Shown: one piece after another, positions 41,978 to 52,296 of the stretch | Numbering within the stretch: the stretch's first letter is position 1 | Layout of the letters: every line of letters starts with the position of its first letter | Source of the DNA: Carallia brachiata | Taxonomy: Eukaryota > Streptophyta > Magnoliopsida > Malpighiales > Rhizophoraceae | Reading direction: 5' to 3' | Length of the DNA stretch: 64,000 nt | Assembly: GCA_021464245.1 (NCBI GenBank) | Contig: JADCRB010000036.1 | Location: forward strand, 1,135,717-1,199,716 | The notes under the pieces: generated by a model | What the model was told of the DNA's origin: nothing | The model's database searches: none | The model's input: the letters and a program-made list of their open reading frames with translations, nothing else | Made by a program: the position numbers and the translations under genes

Positions 41978-42874
41978 CAAAATAAATCCAATCTCAGGTC
42001 CTTATCAGCTCTCTTCTTTGAAATGAATTGTCCAATAATGTATCCAAATTGACCTTGTTTGATCCCATCAACGGTGCAAACATGACAATTTGCTACAGAG
42101 CTGGATAACCAGATCAGCAGCCCTTCAAAGCAGACCCTAACAGGGAAAATAAAGCTCCAAACTGCACCTATTGGAAACCCTAATCTACAACTGCGCCCTC
42201 ATAAACGCAATTTCCCTAAATGGATCAGACTAAAAGATCCAAAAAAATTTGTTCTTTTTATGGCAATTCAATCAATGACGTAAATCCCAATTAAGAACCA
42301 AATATAAACTATAAAAAATCCCAACAAAAAAAGGGAAATATATCAAACTGGCTAGAGATTACAAGCTAATTCCAGAAATGCATAAAAAAAGCTAATTAAA
42401 ATTGCAAAAAAAGGAAAAAAATAAGAAAGAGAGAAATGTTCCTTCAGAGTACAGAAAAAAAAATGGAGGAAATAACAAGAGAAAGTGGACTTATCGATTT
42501 TAATGATTGATTTTTGAGAATTTTTTATCATTCCCAGAATGAAAGATGGCCACTCATATCCAGGTTGTTCAGCAAAGGAGAGAGTATGAGTAATTATCGG
42601 TGAACAAAAAAAAAAAAAAAGTTTAATAAATAAAAAGAGGAATCATATCTTTGTAAGATGAAAATGATTGTGTTGCATTTTCACATAATTGCATGCATGC
42701 ATGCATGCAGGCAGTGGATTGGACTTGGATTAATGGACCAACGTTCCGGGTTCCTCGACAGGACAAAGAACAAACGGTTAATTGAGTTCCCATCTGGCGG
42801 GACGCGCACGTGCAAATAAATACCCTTTTCCCTTGCCATTTGTACATTGAATTTCGGTTAGGAATCATGACAAC
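41978..42874 (-). promoter_or_regulatory. 5' UTR and promoter region of the CDPK gene
   Basis: This is non-coding DNA upstream of the CDPK start on the minus strand. Features seen are a (GCAT)n run at 42691-42709, which contains overlapping RY (CATGCA) elements, a G-box CACGTG at about 42808, and a TATA-like TATTTATT nearby on the minus strand at about 42816-42823. The large distance to the ATG would imply a long leader or a leader intron. Which elements matter is inference. Confidence 0.35.
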
Positions 42875-42922
42875 AAAAATTAGTACTTTTTTTTTTTCAA
42901 TACAAAAAAAAAATTAGTACTT
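42875..42922 (-). repeat. Ultra-short retroposon stub (A-tail between direct repeats)
   Basis: AAAAATTAGTACTT occurs at 42875-42888 and 42909-42922. The 20 bp between are, on the minus strand, TTTTGTATTG plus an A-run. The structure is that of an almost fully 5'-truncated poly(A) retroposon with its target duplication. Confidence 0.5.
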
Positions 42923-43790
42923 AAGTTCACGTTATTTAATTATGATTATTAATTATTGACATTTAAATTTAATATGACAATTGAAGAATGTGTCTCAATA
43001 TTATAAACGTAAACTTGATTTTCACTTATGTTCTTACTTCTTTTATTTTTCAACCTTATATTACTAATTAAAAAAAAAACTGTCGGTTATTATATGCAAA
43101 GTATAAAAATTTATATTTCAGTCTGTTTTTTTTTTTTTTTTTGGTAATATTTGTATTGTTAATTTGTTTGTATTGTGTAACTATCCCCTTCAACGGTCAA
43201 GATAAACGTCTGCACACAATTATTGCTCCATGTACTTTTTCTTAAAAAAAACAAAAACAAAAACAAAAACAAAAACAAAATCCATCCACAATCAAAATCT
43301 TAAAAAGATTCATATGACTACTTTGGATGACAATTTATTAGATAATAGTACGTGTATTTACATGACTCCTTTTCAAATTCACTGATGCACCAAAAAAATA
43401 TATATAGCATTTTCCTGTAAATAAATATTACATGTAATATTCAAAGGAGATATATTAGCATGGAAGTCACGCATTGAAATCATCTTATGTGATATGTTAT
43501 TTGGTATCAACTGTAATAGATTTTAGTTCATATACTCCACAACAAGGATTTCGGTTGAGTTGGTATTGAATTCATAAACAAAACATCATATATTTGGTAT
43601 TTTCGAGAGTTTAACAGCTTATATATGAAACAATTGAATACTTATCCAATCCAACATATTTTGAAAGTTTTGTTGAGATTTTGAAGTAATATATAAAATT
43701 TAATTAAAACTACTCAGTGTATAATGGAGGCGAAGGGTTAAACCTTTCAGCCATTAAAAATTCTATATGAAAATATAATTAAGTTGATTC
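42923..43790. other. AT-rich intergenic DNA
   Basis: Apart from the (AAAAAC)n repeat, this stretch shows only T- and A-runs and no coding signal. Confidence 0.5.
43243..43280. repeat. (AAAAAC)n simple repeat
   Basis: An A-run followed by five AAAAAC hexamers. It may be the remnant of a retroposon tail, since such tails often degrade into A-rich simple repeats. Confidence 0.8.
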
Positions 43791-44989
43791 AAGATGATAG
43801 TTATTGGGTGTCTGTTGCAGTCAAAGATGGCTTTTCCAGTGTCGTCGAGGCAGCATCCACTACTAGAATTGTTGCTGTTCGTGCCGCTGGTTTTGGAGCC
43901 GTCGTCGTCACCCTTTCGGCAACCTCCGCCGCAGCCGCAGCTCCCACCTACTGGAACAGCTGCTAGTCGGCTAGCTGAAAAAGACGCCGGTGACATTCCC
44001 TTAGTCGTGGCCTTTATCACCGCCGTCGTCCTCGCTGCCCAGCCACCGTTACCCACTGCCGCTTCTTCTGGATCAGTTTATGGCTGCTTTTTGGGTTAGG
44101 TCATAGGATGTGTTTAGATTACTGTTGTCAGAACCGGACTGGACCGGTCAGTCGGACCGATTGAACTGGGGACCGGTCAGTAGTCCGGGCCAGTTTAGAT
44201 AAATTTTGAAGGGTGACTCAGACCGGTCAAGAACCGGTAAAAATCGGTGAAAATCGGACCGATTAGACCGGCCCAATAAAATTAAAAAATTCATAAATTA
44301 CAAATTGACTCCAAATATTTTTTAAATTATAATTTAAGCATTAACTTTAATTTAAAAGTTTAATTTAGTCCTAAATTTATTAAAAATTTCAATTTCATCC
44401 TTAAAATTAGAAAAATTAATATTTAATCACTATTTATAAATATTATTTTTATAATTACTTTTATACACATATTTATTATTAAATACCGGTTCAAATACTG
44501 GTTCGACTGGTTGAACCTTGACTCACTAATATTTCTGGTTCGATAACCGGTCCGATTCTGACAACCTTGGTTTAGATATTGTATTTTGAAATAGACCCTT
44601 TGTTGTGTAATGAGTTTGTAGTTATGGTCCGTTACTTTAAGTCGAAGGAAATCGTTATAAGTTATATTCGGTCGATTTCCGTTGCGAGTCCGCTGATGTG
44701 CGGTTTATACTACCGGTGGCAGCTTTGTTCGAATGAAGTTAGCTTTCGTTCGGTTGTCTCTCTCGTCAGAAGGTCTTATCAAAACAAGTTGTATATCCTG
44801 TTAATCAACAGGTCCTTTGGACCAATTTGGATGTAGGCTATTATGGCCTTCTTGTATTCCTACTATATACACAGATTGTGTCGTCGCTATCGCTTTAAAT
44901 TTGTGTCGTCGCTATCGCTTTAAATTTGTGTATGGAATTGAAATATATTAATTCAATATTTCCTTCGGTCAAAAAAAAAGATGATAGTT
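43791..44989 (+). mobile_element. Poly(A) retroposon with 12-bp target duplication, interrupted by a hAT element
   Basis: AAGATGATAGTT is present at 43791-43802 and again at 44978-44989, directly after CGGTC and an A-run. The bracketed DNA (43803-44977) is therefore a retroposed sequence inserted on the plus strand. Without the 450-bp hAT element nested at 44120-44569 it is about 720 bp. It includes an ORF starting at ATG 43824 (MAFPVSSRQHPLLELLL then a Pro/Ser-rich part, stop at about 44099). It also has a 29-bp tandem duplication near the 3' end (GTGTCGTCGCTATCGC at about 44880 and 44909). It could be a 5'-truncated LINE or a processed transcript; no reverse transcriptase is visible. Confidence 0.6.
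44112..44577. mobile_element. Non-autonomous hAT-type element, 8-bp target duplication
   Basis: The element spans 44120-44569 and is flanked by GTTTAGAT at 44112-44119 and 44570-44577, an 8-bp duplication typical of hAT transposons. The inner ends match as GTTGTCAGAACCGGACTGG and, reverse complemented from the right, GTTGTCAGAATCGGACCGG. The interior is rich in ACCGGT-type palindromes near both ends and AT-rich in the middle. No transposase is present. It inserted into the poly(A) retroposon and is therefore younger. Confidence 0.75.
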
Positions 44990-45505
44990 TTTTTTTTTTT
45001 TTTATAATCTGAAAATCTTGGTATTCAGAAGTCTATTGGATTTAACTAATCTAGTTCGAGCCGGATGAAAAAGATGATAGTTCTTGGGGGCATGAAATTC
45101 ACTCGTCTTGGGCTAAGGCTTATGGGATTAAATTCTTCGATGTCTCCTAATTTCGATTAAATGGGCTTGTCTTTGACTAGATCGAAAAGTGAATTAATCA
45201 CAGTGAGTATAAGTTAGCTCGAAAACACGAGACTGCTAACCAATAAATAAATAAATTTAATTCATTAGACATGCATTTTCTTTTAGTGGGATCCAAATGT
45301 AAAAGGAGGAAGGGTGAGGAGGCGTGATTCGAACTTCTGTCACTTTTTGATATTTGGCTTGGTGGCTAATTGTGTTAAGCAGCTGTTTAACTCATTTGAC
45401 ATGTAGAATACAAAATACGTAGATTTTGTTGGAATGTAAAAATCTATATATATAACTAGCGGATTGGGTCTGTTTTTTCAAATAAGTGGCATCCTACCGT
45501 CGGTT

Positions 45506-45568
45506 AAGATATTAGAATCATGTATGTACCCAAAAAAAAAAAAAAAAAAAGATATTATAATCATGTAT
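45506..45568 (+). repeat. Ultra-short retroposon stub (GTACCC plus A-run between direct repeats)
   Basis: A 20-bp word starting AAGATATTA and ending ATCATGTAT is present at 45506-45525 and, with one mismatch, at 45549-45568. Only GTACCC and 17 A lie between the copies. This is the clearest of the tail-only insertions in the window. Confidence 0.65.
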
Positions 45569-45638
45569 ATCTAACCGCCCAGAAAAACAAGCACAAGCGC
45601 AATATTATCTTAGATGCCAAAAGTGAAACATCAAACTA

Positions 45639-46655
45639 ACGTTGTAAAAACTGGACCGGTCATAGAACTAGAATGTTTAGAGATTTAAAGTTCAGCCGGT
45701 TCAACCGCTTTAACTGTAATTGAACCGATAAAATCAGTATTTAATATTAAATATATATAAAAATATACATTGTATAAAAATATTAATGAGTAAAGTATAA
45801 TAATATACAAAATATAAATTTTATGCATATCATAAAATTATATTTGAGAGATTTTTATACTTAATTTATAATTTAAAATATGATAAAATTAAAAAATTAA
45901 TTACTATTAAAGAATAAAGATAGGTGAGTAATTAAGGAAAAAGTAATTTTAGCATAATTTATTTTATGTTGAAATTATTAATATAATATACGGATAGAGA
46001 TCCAATAATTTGTTTTTGTTCAAAAGTAATGTTTTGTAAATATTAACATAATTTTTAATAGGTATAATTATATGTTATTTATAATTTAATATAAAATAAA
46101 AAATATTAGTGCTTCATAATTTTTTAATATTAAGTTATCAAATAAAAGTAAAATAATAAATTACTTTTACATATTTGATAACAACATTATGTTTTTAAAA
46201 TTTTAGTATTATCAACAAACTATGAAAATTTCGGACAAAAAAAAAGGAAGGTACAAACCGATGGATTGACGCTCTGCCGTTGAAGTAATAATAAAAGAAT
46301 TGATTGTATATATAATGATAAGAAGAGGTATTGGCCTAGTGGTTGGACATTGACTTGCAAATCTCTATGGCGGGTTGAAAGTCGGGGAAGACTAAAAATT
46401 ATTGCAGCATTTTCTTCTCCTCCACGTGACACGTGGCAGCCTGCTAAATTGCTACATGGCTGTTGGGATTTTGGCCGACCCGGATAAATTGATATTGGTT
46501 TATTGATTTTCAGTTGAACTAGATGAATCGGTCGATTTGTTGGTTTTCAACCGATTCTCATACTGTCTAATTTTAAGGGATAAACTCAACAGAATCAATT
46601 CTCATTAACTTAGTTGAACTGACCGGTTCAGTTCAATTTTAATAACATTCCGTCA
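45639..46655. mobile_element. Possible decayed hAT-like element
   Basis: The left end (GTTGTAAAAACTGGACCGGT) and the reverse complement of the right end (GTTATTAAAATTGAACTGAA, then CCGGTCAG) resemble each other and the hAT element at 44120. The interior is very AT-rich and contains a SINE-like head. No target duplication could be recognised, so this is tentative. Confidence 0.35.
46322..46400 (+). mobile_element. tRNA-derived SINE head (relic)
   Basis: A pol III A-box-like TTGGCCTAGTGG (46331-46342) is followed 30 bp later by a B-box-like GGGTTGAAAGTCG (46372-46384). This is the spacing and order of a tRNA-derived SINE. The tail is not clear. Confidence 0.4.
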
Positions 46656-47654
46656 ACCACGATTTTGAACTGACTATGGTTGGTTTTTTTTATCGTTTAT
46701 TAAAATGTCGCCAGTGATTTTAGCGATCAGAACAAAGAAACCATAATTAGCCAATTATTCTTTTTCTATAAGTCATAATTAGCCAATTGTTAATGTTTTG
46801 TTTTTTTTTTGCATGTTTCAGTTTTTAACCGCAACTCCACTTAATGCGCCCGCTAATTTTATATACGTACCCACCACAGACAAACTCTTGCAATATTATG
46901 TATTATTATTAATCAATTAATAAATAATTAACTAATTAATCCAGTTGCCGGCGGTCTAGCTAGACAAGCGATGGAGGACTCAGTAATGAGTTTGCAGAAA
47001 AGAAGAAAACCTCCACTCAGAGTTACTTTGTTGAATCGGTGATCATTTGTCTGGAAGATTGCGGACGATAAAGAGAATTGGACCATTTCGTACCTTCCAA
47101 ACGGCTGGTGGTGCCGTGGTGGCTTGGTATCATGGTATGGTCAGTCCAACCAAGTCATGCTCTTGTGCTAGCTAGGTGACTTGGTACAACAGGAAGACCG
47201 TGATTTATTATTTGTCTATTTTGATTGTAATTTATATTATTCGTAAATCATCATAATGTTTTATAGTTTATTTAGTTATTTAAAGATATGTATTAGTCAA
47301 ACATGTTATTAGTAGAATGAGGTACTTTAATCCTACAGTTTAAGTATTTTAACATTAATATTTATTTATTTATTTCTTCATGTGGCATAGCATCAAGATG
47401 TTACACCACCAAATATTAAAAAATCCGTGCTGATGGAAGACACGCTTCCTTTCCATTGCCACGGGCATCAGCGAGGTTAAAGCCGGTCAAACAAATTCGA
47501 CAGTTAGTAAACATTAATTTTGTGACAAGGAAAGTGAGCAATACATGGACGGAAACGATAGAATTTGTTTGAGTGGGGGCAATTGCCCAAGACGGAAACG
47601 ATAGATGAAAGTAGAAAAGTAAACAACGGCAACGATAGATGAAAGTAGAAAAAT

Positions 47655-47800
47655 GCACGCAATGAGGTTGAACATTTATTCTAGTAGTTAAAAATGTCCA
47701 TTAATTATGAGGTGAGGGGTTCAACCCCTACTAATTTCATTTTTTTTCCTCTTATATATAGGACTCATTGTAAACAAATAAAAACAAAAAGAAAAATGCA
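47655..47800 (+). mobile_element. tRNA-derived SINE-like sequence
   Basis: A weak A-box (CTAGTAGTTAAAAATG at 47681) and a good B-box, GGGGTTCAACCCC (47716-47728), are followed by a pyrimidine-rich segment, TATATATAGGACTC and an A-rich end at about 47780-47800. This order is typical of plant SINE families. Subfamily unknown. Confidence 0.4.
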
Positions 47801-48385
47801 TGCACAATAAACACGGACTAACCTATCACACAATTATAATCATTAATTGCATCACAATTAATAATGAGGATCACAAATGTAAGTTCATGTATTCCTTAGA
47901 GTGGGTTTGGATTCATTCCTTGCGGTTACTCAGTATGAAACTGTAATCAATCATTTATTTAGTATAATCACATTAAAAAGATGCAAAACAACAATTACAA
48001 AACTAAAATAAAAATGTAAAACAACAATTATAAAACTAAAATTTAAAATTAGATGAGTGTTATCATAAAATTTAAAATATAAATCTCATATAATATATAT
48101 TAATTTTTTTCTTAAAAAAATTAATGTAATTATTGATATACTATTAATACCGTTTGAATTACAAGTTCATAGTAAAATTAATGTAGTTAAGCTAAAACAA
48201 TAATTGATTGCAGCAACAACTTTGTTGCTGTGTACAGCGGAATAGTGCGGTGGATTTTATGACCCCAAAATTTTTCCTTCCTTATATGGGCTAAAATCAA
48301 GACAATTTCTTCAGTTTATTTCGATGAATGACGGGACCTTTTTCTTAATCTTAATTCAGCCGAGGGTATATCTATGTAAGGTGGA
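47801..48385. other. Intergenic DNA, no gene seen
   Basis: AT-rich sequence with repeated AAAACAACAATTA(C/T)AAAACTAAAAT words at about 47985-48045, and no coding signal. Confidence 0.4.
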
Positions 48386-48862
48386 CAGTTGACACTTTTC
48401 GATGCAGATAGAAGAGAACGGTACCCAGTTGGGAATATTTTAATCACTGTCCACATTTAATGTTACCTCCACCAGAAGACTTGGTGTGGCTGAAGGCTTT
48501 GACTGGGCACAACAGAAAGCGTCTCAAATTATGTGTTCTTATACGGTTTCAATACTCGGCAAACTCTACATACAGAACAAGTAAATAATTACTAAAATTA
48601 TTAAAATACACACAAAGACCAATTCAAAGCATACCATATTTAATTTAATTATATACCTGGGCCTTTTCATACTAGACCATCACAAACATTACAAATTTCT
48701 CCTTGCATGCCTCAGTATATGCCATCCGTACCTATATAAACATGCGAAGATTAACTTCCAAGCCAACCAAATAAACACAACAACAACAGAGAGCTTTCAA
48801 TCACTAAGGCTGATTAATTTTCCAATAATGCTACTTATTCTTTTGCATAAAAGTGTCATAAC
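48386..48862 (+). promoter_or_regulatory. Promoter and leader of the VQ-motif gene
   Basis: A TATA box TATATAAA lies at 48733-48740, 123 bp before the start codon, which would put transcription start near 48765. W-box cores TTGAC are seen in GTTGACACTT (about 48388) and TTTGACTGGG (about 48499); these bind WRKY factors. VQ genes are commonly WRKY-responsive, and VQ proteins bind WRKY factors, so autoregulation is plausible but inferred. Part of this promoter has a decayed copy at 50.3-50.8 kb. Confidence 0.5.
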
Positions 48863-49301
48863 ATGAACTCCTCCACAAGAAGGCAGATAGAGGGTCCAAG
48901 GCCTAACCGGCTAGAGGTTAGCAGGGACTCCTCAAAGAAGGTCAAGAAGCAGTCGCATCCCAATCAGAGGCACCCTCCTGTCATAGTTTACCTGAAGTCC
49001 CCCGATATCATTGAGGTTCGGCCAGAGGAATTTATGCATACTGTGCAACGTCTTACCGGAAAACAATCAGCTGCGGAGTGTTAATATTTCCGGTGCTTCT
49101 GGGGTGCCATTGCCTGCAGCTTCTCAGTGTGCAATGGCTGCTCATGGTGACGATGGTGCCGCTACCATTAGTGGGGTTGCATTGAGCGAAGTACAAAACA
49201 AGTTTGATAGTGAAGTACCTGCTGCGAATCCCAGTTTCTGCGGCAACATACAAACTGATCAGTTTGACTGGCAGGAATTTGAGGAGGAACGTAAATTTTG
49301 A
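48863..49301 (+). CDS. VQ-motif protein (MKS1/VQ8-like), probable frame break
   Basis: VQ proteins are small intronless-gene products that bind WRKY transcription factors and modulate defence and stress responses in the nucleus. The first frame (ATG at 48863) reads GPRPNRLEVSRDSSKKVKK (basic, with the GPRP motif of the MKS1 group), then PPVIVYLKSPDIIEV and the VQ core FMHTVQRLTG at residues 57-66. It stops at TAA after KQSAAEC, giving 73 residues. In the next frame, from about 49075 to 49301, the reading continues with VNISGASGVPLPAASQ, an Ala/Ser-rich middle and an acidic-aromatic end DQFDWQEFEEERKF. The simplest view is one protein of ~146 residues, broken by one extra base or two missing bases near 49078. 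Alternatively, the short form is real and the tail is decaying. Confidence 0.75.
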
Positions 49302-50329
49302 TGGGTTTATCATGCTAGATAGTTCATTAATATATTGTTAGCAAAGATATTAAAGGACGAATATTGCTGGGTCTTCGCTAGTTTCTGCGCCGATATTGGC
49401 ATATGTAGTTAAAAAGCCAACTGTATACGAGCTCTTTCAAAGCCCGCAATGCTGGACTGACAAGAATATTGGTCGATCATGCATATGCAAATTCTTAATA
49501 AAAATTAATATACAATAAGTAATTGGTACTTCTTTTATTCCAATAGGCTCCCGTCAAACATTGTGTCTTATAACATTGTGTTGACGAGGATGTGTTAAGA
49601 GAGTAGCTTTTCCTATCATTATTGAATTAAATTCGAAGTTCTGGTTTCTGGAGGGCGGGAAAGGGAGAGATGGTGAAAAATTGAGTGTATATATATATAT
49701 ATGATTCACTGGAAGGTAATGTCATATGAGATAGAGAGATAGAGGAGACGAGTCGAATCTCACTCCTTCTTTTATATATAGACTAACTAAACTAAATAAT
49801 TGTTATACAAACTGAATATTTGAAGGTTCACACATGCACACATTATACCAAATTAATTGAAATCCATTTCTAGGTTATTTTGTTAGAAGTGGCGCAACCC
49901 AAATATCAAACCCCATGTTGCTCAATGCTAAATTGTACTAAAAATAAAAAATTCCTATAACTTCAAAAGAAAAGTACAGTATATATAAGTTTTAGATTGT
50001 GGGAATACTAGTATTAGGATTAATAATGTGAATGTAATTGTGAATCTGTGATTAGTACAACCTTAATCACTATATGCGCAATACTAACTATATGCGCAAT
50101 ACTAAGGCAGCAATTATAGCTGTGAATAAGACCTTGCAAAATATTGTTTCGCACTGTTAATGTGGGAGTTCAAAACAAATTTGACACTTTTTTTTTTTTT
50201 TGGTTTAATTCATTGGAAGGGAAGCAAATTTGGCACTTATGCTAATATAAAGTTTTGTGAAAGCGAAGTGAGAATTTCGAAATGAGGGGCGATGGTGAAT
50301 CAAAGGGTGAAATTAAAATGGTTGACATT
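49302..50329. other. 3' flank of the VQ gene and intergenic DNA
   Basis: No gene is seen. It contains a short (TA)n run at about 49690, a SINE-like segment with GAGTCGAATCTCACTCC near 49749, and a repeated CTATATGCGCAATACTAA at about 50073 and 50090. Confidence 0.4.
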
Positions 50330-50815
50330 TAAGGGTTCAGATTGAAGAAAATGACTGATTTGGGATATTATAATTACTATCCACATTAAGCTTTTGTACA
50401 CAACGAGTAGACTCGGTATGGCCAAAAGTAGGAAAACTTCAAACGTTGACCTCACTGACTCTGTGTCGCTCTTCAAACTAAAACTCCTTCTGATGTTCGA
50501 AAGGCAGACAAATTGGTCTTTGGTCTGGTAAATGAGATAGAAAGAGTTCAACCCCCAAAAAACAAAAATAATGATTGTAAGAATTTGTTGTAGGTTGCTT
50601 AAAATTTTGACCACGTGAATGTATTGCCACACGAAATGTACTGATTTATAAGTTAAAATACATGATCATATAATGACTAATTTATCTAAATATTTTTATT
50701 TCTTTAGTTCGGTTTCAACAAATAACAAACTTATAACAAGCAGTTATTGCAATAATTATTAAATTATTCAATTATACACACACAAAAGACCAATTCAAAC
50801 ACCTATACACAACAC
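50330..50815 (+). repeat. Decayed duplicate of the VQ gene promoter
   Basis: Segments in order match the VQ promoter at 48.41-48.66 kb. GATTTGGGATATTATAATTA compares with AGTTGGGAATATTTTAATCA. CTATCCACATTAAG compares with CTGTCCACATTTAATG. GTAGACTCGGTATGGCC compares with GAAGACTTGGTGTGGCT. ACACACAAAAGACCAATTCA compares with ACACACAAAGACCAATTCAA. The TATA box and coding part are not present downstream; a retroelement fragment follows instead. It is probably a relic of a tandem VQ gene duplication. Confidence 0.5.
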
Positions 50816-50826
50816 TACAAGGTCCC

Positions 50827-51013
50827 AAAACAGAATGGCCGTGGTCAATTGCTTCTATTGTGCATGACATCAAACATCTCCTTTCATGTTTTGCTCCTTG
50901 TAATGTCTCTTTTATTCCTAGACTAGCCAACAAGATAGTTGATTGAATTGCTAAACAGTCTAAAGAGAATGTCTGTCCTTTGGACTGAGTTGGTAATCCT
51001 CGAGATATATTAT
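50827..51013 (+). pseudogene. Dead RNase H (RVT_3-like) fragment of a non-LTR retrotransposon
   Basis: One frame reads EWPWSIASIVHDIKHLLSC, CNVSFIPRLANKIVD*IAKQ and NVCPLD*VGNP. This matches the C-terminal RNase H domain pattern of plant reverse-transcriptase-like ORFs: an IV.DI helix, then F..R..N..AD.IAK, then a CP..W tail. Both in-frame stops are TGA where Trp (TGG) is expected, at 50944-50946 and 50986-50988. This fits decay of a methylated element by C-to-T change on the opposite strand. The upstream parts of the element are missing. Confidence 0.55.
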
Positions 51014-52296
51014 TATTATTATTATTTTGTCTATAAAAAATTCTAATGGGCATTTAGGAAGTAGAAAGTGAGGTTCGATGAGATTTGAACCCCTTACCTA
51101 TTGGTTGAGAGACAGCCCCCTCAATCAATTGAGCAAATGCTCAATCTCTCGATATATTATTTTGGTTGTTATCTTTTGATTATCAATAAAAACTCGTACT
51201 ATTTTGTGTTAAAAAAAACAAAAGCCCAATTCAAAGCGGACCAGACGAATCACTCGGCCTTCGTTCGTGAGGATTTGATCTGACAAAAACGGCTTGCCGT
51301 TTCCACAGCCAATAGGCGTAAGTGGGCCAACTTTGGGCTCAGATTCTCGATCAAGTTTCGGCCCGTTCCAGGTTCCAAAAACAAAAATCCCGGTTCGCTT
51401 TTTTGACACGCGTCTTCTTTGTATGTTTCGAACGTTTGATCAAACTTTCCCAACACTAACGGCGTCAAATACAGGAGGGAAATCATAAAATTTGTTCAAA
51501 TAAATGCATCAAAACCCAACCAAAAAAAAAAAAAAATCTTTGTTATTTAGGGCAAGTCGATGAGCGAGAACGCTAGATTCGAGAAGATTCATTCAAGAAG
51601 TGCGAGGTTCTCACTCGATCATTTTCTTGGAAAAATTGTGTTCTCGGAGTCGGAGGCGTGCATATTTTATTGATTCTTGACAATAATCTGCACCGATTGT
51701 TTTCGGTAGGCTTAGAATGGATGGATTTGGTTTTTCTAGAGTTTATTATTGATTTGATTGATCATTGGTTTAGGAGGGCTTCGGGGAATTTAATTGTAAA
51801 TTCTTTTAATTTGAAATGTGCAATGTGTTGATTAATGGTTTTAATTTGATCGAACCGCGTGAGAAATTTGGCGTCTGTGGATTATTATCTGCTTGACATT
51901 TGACAGTTGTTTTTGAATGGTAAAATTGAATTGATGGTTGAGATGAGTGAATAAAGTATTCTTTTTTTTTTTTTTTTAATATATTTGTTATTTATGATGG
52001 AGATGTCCAGGCATTACGATCTAGTTCTAGGAATGGGTGTGCGGACAAAAGATCCTGATAGTTGTTTTCTGTGACTGCAATATAATCGAAATGCAGCAAT
52101 TTAGGCACTTGCTTTTTTTTTTTTTTATTTAGATTAATTTTGTTTTAATATGGAAAGTATCATTGCTGTTGTGTAAAATATAAAGAACAAAAGAGCAGTA
52201 CTTACTGATACTGGCATACTGCCGTCACTTGGTGAGCAATTGTAGGTTGTGAACTGAACTGCGGAGGATTGTGGTGACAGTGTTTCGTATTAAATT
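51014..52296 (+). promoter_or_regulatory. Promoter and probable spliced 5' leader of the DONSON homologue
   Basis: The first part (51014-51160) holds a (TTA)n run and an inverted SINE-like head (GGGGTTCAAATCTC on the minus strand at about 51080). From about 51240 to 51700 the DNA is more GC-balanced and looks like a promoter and untranslated first exon. The start codon is at 52297. A leader intron spanning the T-rich stretch 51.7-52.2 kb is likely by analogy, but the splice sites were not fixed. Confidence 0.35.
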
